This document shows, piece after piece, positions 57,001-64,000 of a stretch of 64,000 bases of DNA. Position 1 is the first letter of the stretch. The number at the start of each line of letters is the position of its first letter. The DNA is taken from positions 5,642,001 to 5,706,000 of the forward strand of contig JAGVVL010000002.1 of the NCBI GenBank assembly GCA_018287875.1, given 5' to 3'. The position numbers were made by a program, and so were the translations under genes. Source of the DNA: Nigrospora sphaerica (lineage: Eukaryota; Ascomycota; Sordariomycetes; Amphisphaeriales; Apiosporaceae). The notes under the pieces were generated by a model. The model saw nothing but the letters and a program-made list of their open reading frames with translations, searched no databases and was not told where the DNA came from.

Positions 57001-60000
57001 GATCGGTCGATCGTTGGTTTCTCTCTGCGGGCGTGCCAGCCGTGCCGTGTTTAAGCTTCTCGCTGGCCAGTTTCCCCTTATGATTACGGCATGGGTTCGT
57101 CTGAAGCCGACGATGCTGTGGAGGCGGCCGGGCAGCGGATAGGCAAGTAAAGGTATGGGTGTATGTAGGTGCCCAGGTGCGCATTGACGCCGGCATGGTG
57201 ATGGTAACCCGAAACGCGCCCCTGCCTTCCAAACCCGCTCACCCGCCCGGCAGGGCCTAGCAGCTCCGGCAGGGAGAGCCTGGTTGCCGGCGCGTAGCAG
57301 AGGGGAGAGACCAGGTCAGCTCCGTGCCATACCATCCATTCTGCACTGCTGGTCATCAGGGACGGGTGCTACCCGTCAGACCGACGGGCAAATCAAGCCG
57401 AGACAAAGAAACAGGACGAAGGGAATGACGATGGGGCGTTGAGGATGGGATGACGAGTGGCCCATCCAGCTCGACCGTTAGTTACTGCTGTTGTGGCCCC
57501 GCCGTCTGGTCCCCAGAAAACACCTGGCGTGCATGCACAGTTTAATTGCCACGCAGTCGCGGCTGCCCTTGGTGTCGGCGTCTTTTGCGCGTGTACTCCA
57601 TATCACCGGGGCCAAGGCCGCGCCCCCGTCGCGTTCGTATGGGTTTGCTTCTGGGGCCCTTCATGGTACCCCGGGGAGCTGAGAAGAGATCGGAGCTTTT
57701 GCGATTGTTTCTTTTCTCTCAAATTGTTTCCGTTACCGGACATACCCGTGGGTGCTGATGGAAGTGGCGGCGGCTGTTGTTGTTGCTGCTGTTGCTGCTG
57801 TCGCGATTGCTGTGTGACTTGCGTTGGCGATCGTTAAACACGGCCGTGCACCCCACACTCGCCAGATTCTCCGCGTGGTCACTACCGAGTTAGAGGCGGT
57901 GCTGCTCTGCATCCCGACGGTCGCGATGCAGGACGGGGCTGTTTCTGTAAGCCCGGTTGACTGGAGTGCAGATGGTGAACAGGTGACATGTAGCGACCCG
58001 GCCCCCAAGTCGCCTAAGCTAGGTACAATGTCGGGCTGAGTGCAAAAAGTACATCGTACATGCCCTATGAGGAAGGACGGGAACCTACCCTGGCCGGCTA
58101 CCATGTCGAAAGGCATGGTGACGAACCTCGCCCTCCCCTGCGAGCACGAGCACATAGGTACCGAAGCCATTACCGGTCCTTGGCGACCCTCTGCTGCCTC
58201 GTGGAGTCCTGCCGCTATTGGCAGAGCGCTCTCCACCAAGCCGACGCCGGCTTCTGGTTGGACGAGGGCGTCAAGAACCGGACTTCTCCGGCCTTGTCTA
58301 CCGTCGCTGCTTCTTCTGCTGCAGCTTCGGGGTGCGTGCTGCCACCCAAACATTGCCCTTATGCGGCTAAGTTGTCCATGGGATGCTGCACCAGCCGTTT
58401 TGCCGGCCCGTCACCAAGATATGCCACCATTGACATTTCGCCAGGATTCCCGTCTGCTTGAATCCGCCGAACATCGGGGCTGGCGCGGCTCCACCAAAAC
58501 CCACCAGGACCCAGCCAAATACTGCTCGAGTAGGCCACCGTCCTGGACGCGGAGCCTTTGCAGGCCCCGACGTGAACGTGCAAGTTGCGCGGGAAAACGT
58601 GAGAAGGTCGGCGAAGCTAGGAGCGAGGCCACTCGGCGCCCCTCGGGGCCATGGAAGAATCCTTCGAGGAGAGAAAAGGAGCGGGCGCTTTTGCCCGGCG
58701 TGGTCTCTACCTTGCTTTGCCCGTCTCCACTCCTATCGTCGAAAGGAGGTCGACCCGAGCTGACAGACGACTTACACATACATTCACGCCTTACGGTGAT
58801 AAATTATCCGGCTGCGCGGCCGTGACGACGAGCCAGTCGTCGTCACCTCTTTCTTTCCCCCTCCCCCTCCCCTTCCCCTAAAACCCTCAAGCGAGTGGCC
58901 ACAAGGCCACATCGGGTTCTCCCGCGACTTCGAACACCCCAAAGAGGCGGACTTCGTATGTGTGGTCATTTACCATCTCGGGGGGGGGGTTGCTTGCTAG
59001 CCTTTCACGCTCTTCCCTGGACCATAGGACGGCCCCACCGGTCGGCTTGATAGGAGCTGGCTCCTTTACCGCCAAGGAGCCTCTCGCGGCTTGTCGAGGG
59101 CGGAACGGGCGGGCTGGTCTAAACAGGCCACACTTGGGCTGGCTGCTGGTCGGACTCAGTTGAGCCCCGGATCCCAGTTGTGGTTGGATGAGCACCGGTC
59201 TTGCCGCCATAACCACCCTAGGTAGGCAGGGCAGTCTGTCCCTCGTAAAACGAATTCGCGGATCGGCAACTGTCCCCACGTGGCGGCACGACTGATCGAA
59301 AAGCCGATGTGCCTGGTCATTCCTTGCATAATGACTCGTTTTCGCTTGAGTTCCCGAAATTCCCTATAGCTGCTCCACTTTCCCCGTCTCCCTCTCGGGT
59401 GCCGCTCTGTCTGAGAGCTAGTATTGTGCCCGAGGTAAGGTTCCTGTCGTCCCGTAACGGGCGATGTGCTGCAGTGGACGCTGGACGGGTAGAGAGAAAC
59501 CAAGGGCGAGAGCCTCGGGCGAGAGCCTCGGGTGATGGCGACTGGCTACGGTTAGCGAGGTACCAGCCAGCTGACCCCGGGATGACAGACGCAGCTTGGG
59601 TGTGCCTATTGCAGCGACCTGCTGGAGTCATGTGTTCTGGGGTGCTGTATGCGGATGCGATTTAATCTAACAAGCGAGTCCCGAACGCCATCCTGTCTAT
59701 CGCGCTTCGCCTAGCCGACCGTCGTTTCCTGCCCGCTGGGGCGACGACTTGCCGCAGCGCCAGCGACCGAGGCCGATCGCTTTCGCTTATTCTTCCAGAC
59801 ATCACGCAGAAGGGCTGACTTGAGGCCTGATCGGGGCGTGGACTTCTGGTCCGCACGCGGCTTGAGCTGCCTTTCCACGACCGTCACCAACCCCCTAGGT
59901 GAGACCTACAACTACACGCCGCCTGCGCTCGCCCGCCTCATATCCCACCAAGGCAGCATCACATATTGCGTGTCTCACCGCCCGCCAGCCCGTTATAGCC

Positions 60001-60729
60001 TTGCCGTATATAGCAATGCTGCCATCCTGCAGCCAAGTCCGCTGCCCCGAGCGGGCGAGGCGCTCTGGAGAGGACTGCACCCGGACGATCCACCGGGGGA
60101 CGATGATACTCTGTACCTGAAATAGCGTAAGTAGTTAGGCTGCCCGCAATAGGCGAAAGAAGCCGATATCACCGACGCGTGTGTGTGAGCTGGAGGCGAG
60201 TCAAGACTTTGCGACGAGCTGTGCGCTCTTTTTTCTCGTCTTCTTCAGCGGGATCATCCACAATTGGCGTCCCACGTGGTGGATAAAGGGGGACAGCCAG
60301 CGGCACGTCTCGTGGCTAATGTACTCCAGATCCAGCCACCCATGCCAGTTCATCCGACCAAGCAACGATTCCATTCGCGGGGCCCGGCTAGCAAGACCTC
60401 GTCCGTGGTGGTGGCCTCCAGGGGCTCGGTCCTGAAGCGCGCCTTAGGCGGTAGCGTGCCCCTCTAAACAGGCAGGCCGTGTTGGTGAGGTTACTGCAAG
60501 GGCCTGCGGTCCGAAGAGGCATCCAGCCACTACCACGGCGGCTCGAGAGGGTGTGCGGACGTGTCATTCCCATCCCCGCCAAGACCCTAGGTCTTCCAAT
60601 ATCGCTGCACTGTCTCCAAACTGGTGCCCGCCCGCGCCGGATCTACAACGATCAACGCCGGTCGACTATCGACCTCGTCCTATGAGAGTGCCCGCCCCCT
60701 GCCCGAGACCCTCCCCCAGGGTCCACCCC
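54038..60729. other. Long non-coding stretch; no gene recognised
   Basis: About 6.7 kb. The first part includes the regulator's promoter. Around 54.2-55.3 kb all three minus-strand frames are open because of GT/CA-rich simple sequence, which is not coding evidence. A short tandem duplication lies at 59505-59531. Frames at 57.7-58.8 kb are open on both strands without domains. Confidence 0.45.
54570..54660. repeat. Degenerate GT-rich simple repeat
   Basis: Interrupted GTGT/GGGT units over about 90 bases; read on the minus strand it gives a His/Thr-rich pseudo-peptide. Confidence 0.75.
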
Positions 60730-62547
60730 CTACAGGCGGAGTACTTGACACCGGCTGGCGATGCCGTCGAATACGCACGTATTGTCGATGGGGATGTACT
60801 GCTTCGTGATGATCTTGATGGCCTCCTGCGCCACCATGCCTCCCGTGAGGGCCGACAGGTTATGCAGCTCGCCACCCCGGGCACGGGCGACCTCCTCGCA
60901 AGCCTGCGCGACTCGCATGTCGTCAGCAGCCTCGGGAACTAAGCTGTTCACGGTCGTCTTGATTCGGTCAGCCGTGGCCGTCGCGTCGTGCCTCGTAGCC
61001 GACAACGCTAAGTAGATGGGGAGGAGGGATAAGGGCATCATGGCCGTCTCGGCAAAGCTGTCGTTGGCCTTCTCTTGCTCTGTGGGAATCGTCAGCGCCA
61101 CTAAGCGACGCACCCGAGGGGCTTGGGAGCAGGTTACCGAAGATCTTGCGGAGGTCTCGGCTGTCCTCCGTCGCATTGACTAGCTTGACGAAGGAGGCAT
61201 TTTTGCAGAACAGGTCCACCTCGGCCGGGCTGATGTCTTTGCCACCAGAGTTGGCCATTGCCGTCTCGAGTACCTCCTGGGCGTCTTTCCGGGCCTTGGC
61301 TTTGTAGAGGCTCTGCAGTTTGACGTACACGCTCGATTGGGCCTTCATATCAGGCAGACTTCCGGGCAGTGGCAACACACCATGCCGCTCGTAAAAGGCC
61401 TTGATGGCGCCGGCTATTACCCAGAACGAGGATCGCCTCTCGGCCTATGAACGTCAGTCGAAATTCACAGCCACTTTCATAGGGGGCGACATACGTCATT
61501 AGCCGGCTTGTGGTTGAAGACTTCTGCTAGGCTCGGCTCCAGCCTCGAGGGCTTGATGTTCCGGTTGACTGCGGCCACGGCTTCCTCGAAATTCTCCTCT
61601 CCACCTTCTGGATTGTTGGTTCTGGCAGCCTTTGCCACCGTCTCTCGGAAGGCCAGTTTCGTCTTGTATTCGGTGGGCAGCTGGCCATCGTGGCTTTCCT
61701 TCCACTTCTCCAGATAGTGAAGTAGTATGACCACATAGGGTAAGTGACCGTGCTCATGATTGTCCAACTGATCAATATCTTGGGTCATTCCCTTAGCGAA
61801 TTCTGACAGCTCGGGCCAAGGGTTGGTCAGACGGAGATCAACCGTCTTCTCCGCCTCGGGGTGCGTGTCGACGATGGGGAACGTGCCCGGCAGACTGATG
61901 CGGAAGTACGAGTAAAACCCGCTCGAGTGGATGGCGATCAAGGGGGTGTGGTTCTCGTGTCCGTACGCCTCCAACACGGCCAGGTCCTCCGGCCGTATGG
62001 GCATAGTGTACATGATTAGCGTGTAGGTTGGCGTGCTGGAGAGGACCTGGGCCAGGTCGACGGCTTCCTAAGCACACGTCAGCTCGTACTTCCTTCCTTT
62101 CGGTTATGGTTACCAAGGGAGGTTCTACCTGCCCCTTGGGGAACCAGTCTCCCTGAACATCCGGGTTCAGCTCTTGGAGGAGTTCGGTGCAGCATTGCGC
62201 CCGGAGCTTTCCAAGGCCGCTCTCGTCGAGGAAGAAGTTGACGCCAAGGTCCGCCTCCTTCACCACAGCCCCGTCGACTATCGTGAAGCGGCCAATGCCT
62301 GCCAAGGGCTTAGTCGCGTACTGTTTAGGTGAAGCGGCTCGCTAGCCGTCTTACCTGGAAGCACCAGATTCTTCAGCGTCTCGACGCCGACCGTTCCACA
62401 GCCCGAATTCACGAGCAACAGGTTCGCTGATTCCAAGGCTGCCTGTCCGCTGGCCGCCCACAGGCGCAGCTGACGGTCATACTTTTTCTCCTTGTCGGTT
62501 GGGCCGTGGAGGATAGGAGGTGTCTGGCTCATCACGATCTCTGTCAT
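60730..62547 (-). CDS. ULA1: NEDD8-activating enzyme E1 regulatory subunit (ULA1/NAE1/APPBP1)
   Basis: Five exons: 62547-62355, 62298-62129, 62067-61495, 61444-61138, 61079-60730; 1,593 bases, 530 residues, in frame, GT-AG junctions. The N-terminus [20 protein letters not shown] and the ThiF-type Rossmann region ([22 protein letters not shown], then IGRFTIVDG) are E1 hallmarks. No catalytic-cysteine domain is expected in this subunit, and none is seen. Further family blocks are [26 protein letters not shown], and the C-terminal [27 protein letters not shown]. With UBA3 it forms the heterodimer that adenylates NEDD8 and passes it to UBC12, leading to cullin neddylation and SCF ligase activity. 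Length matches human NAE1 (534). The ATG at 62547 has A at -3. Confidence 0.94.
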
Positions 62548-64000
62548 GTTGGAGGTGGGGGTGGTGAGATTCCAATGATGTGGCTTTTGCTGCCGCGGTT
62601 TCCGAGAGATGATAGATGGCCTGGGGCCGGCGACGTGAGGTGAGCCTGGGTGCAAGGACGGATTAGCTCCTCAAATATACTGGTCCTCGAAATAACCAAA
62701 CTCGAGCTTGCCTCCGGGTATGCCTTTACAGCAGTAGCACGATCAGACTGGAACCTTACCTAGGGTTCTACGGCGCGCGGCAGGCAGTGACGTTGGCGGT
62801 CGGGCCAGGTGGGGCGTGGCTACTTATCTAATCACCAACGCCATTTGTTGCATGGGCAGGCACGGCGAAACTTCCCAGAAGTACTTGCCTTACATAAGGG
62901 CTTTCTTACCTAAGCCTCCGGCTGAAGACATCCATCCATTCCAGCGGGATGGAATGTCCTTAACCCTCAGGTATCTGAGAAAGTCCTGCATACTGTTGTT
63001 GCATTTGCCTTATATAGGTCCCGATTGAGGGTACAGCGAAGTCACAAGATAGGCATTGTCTTCTGTCTGCTTCTCAATGATTGATCGCGGTAGGTAACCA
63101 AGCTTGCCGGGACTGGGGTATGTCTAGCTGCCGGCCTTCACTATATGGCACGGGATGGCGTCTGATACACTGGTTACGGAAGTGGGATCGCCTCGCCGCA
63201 CTGGCTGAGCGTTCTACAGTCCAGCACGCTGGGAGGGCTTGCCGGCTTGTTGAAGAGAAGGAAGTAGGTAGGTGAGTATCTTAGGTGTCTGACTGTGCAC
63301 TCTTCTGATATAGTAACCTTTGCCAGCAGGTCATTTATCGTCGGAGAGGGTATGCGACGGGTATTTATTTAGCTATACAGAGAGAGCTTGAAAAACAGCT
63401 AAATAGGTAGCTAAGCTGAGTCTGTTGAGGCTTGGTAGGTCCTGAGGCAACCGGCGCCCCACTTTGTAGGAACAGCCCTGCTGGATCATACATACTCTTA
63501 TGCAATCAACCTCCAACTGCAATCCAGAACGGATGCTTTTCCGTGGGGGCGCCGGACACCTAGCGCGCCCCTTATACTTTGTGAGTCACCCCGAGCAAGG
63601 CTTGAAGAGAATGCCCCTTTGTTCTGACTCAGCGTTCCGAACAATTTGTCTGTATACGAACCGAAGAGGCAAGGCGCCGTCATCGAACGTCTCATCCCGC
63701 AATCCAGCCACTGCTCTGACCAGGTAGCTTACCATGAAGCCCGCGCTCAGCCCCAGCTGGCTCATGCATCACAACCGTACCGCCCCGTCGAAATGCGGGC
63801 CTTCCGCTTCTCCCCAGGCGACGCGCATCTACAGGTACGTCGTATATCACGAGGTTCTATAAACATATCTGTGCCTGCTTTGGTCGATCTGTCCCATTTG
63901 ATATAACTTATTCATCCTCGAAGACTTGTTGCCGCATCTCGCCAACTGCTTGCCGTGGCAGATAATAGCCTGCCTTTATACCCTCACGCATCATACCCAC
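62548..64000. other. ULA1 upstream region and window end; no gene seen
   Basis: The first few hundred bases should hold the ULA1 promoter. The rest is somewhat AT-richer with short frames only. Confidence 0.45.

Noticed and set aside
58060..58461. 133-codon plus-strand frame with ATG
   Set aside because: A longer minus-strand frame and another plus frame overlap it; C-terminal low complexity; no domain or leader.

Overview
The window looks like nuclear DNA of a GC-rich filamentous ascomycete (Pezizomycotina, most likely a sordariomycete; genus not determinable by eye). The genes carry short GT-AG introns of about 50-80 bases, and their products are typical of fungi: an ANP1-type Golgi mannosyltransferase, a Gea/GBF1 ARF exchange factor, EXO70, a Zn2Cys6 regulator, and an aspartyl-tRNA synthetase fused to a DUF2156 domain. 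Exon-intron models were built by hand from splice sites and reading frame. For every multi-exon gene assigned to a known family the exons sum to a multiple of three, which is a strong internal check.

Layout. 1-3 kb: remnant of a secreted Thr/Ser-rich protein gene, broken by a one-base frameshift and lacking its 3' part. 3-9 kb: an alpha/beta hydrolase gene (minus) and the AspRS-DUF2156 gene (plus), head to head across 1.8 kb. The fusion matches ErdS, the enzyme that moves aspartate from Asp-tRNA to ergosterol; the adjacent hydrolase is a good candidate for ErdH, which removes it. 9.6-17.8 kb: GEA2-like ARF-GEF and ANP1-like mannosyltransferase, both on minus, which act on Golgi traffic and Golgi glycosylation. 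20-26 kb: a DHA2-type MFS exporter (minus) and a fumarylacetoacetate-hydrolase-family enzyme (plus), divergent.

26-38 kb: a 12-kb stretch that is nearly gene-free. Its only credible coding unit is a 40-codon, cysteine-rich, zinc-ribbon-like microprotein at 32,952. 38-43 kb: EXO70 and a class-III aminotransferase (both minus), then two unrecognised small genes (43.5-45.4 kb). 45-51.6 kb: non-coding, partly AT-richer. 51.6-54 kb: a 775-residue Zn2Cys6 transcription factor. 54-60.7 kb: non-coding, rich in microsatellites. 60.7-62.5 kb: the regulatory subunit of the NEDD8-activating enzyme (ULA1/NAE1).

More than half of the window is non-coding, which is high for an ascomycete. The spacers are littered with a short GTACCTA/TAGGTAC-type motif and simple repeats. 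No tRNA, rRNA, CRISPR or intact transposon was recognised. The most interesting items are the ErdS/hydrolase pair (sterol aspartylation and its reversal in one locus), the cysteine-rich microprotein, and the broken secreted-protein gene.
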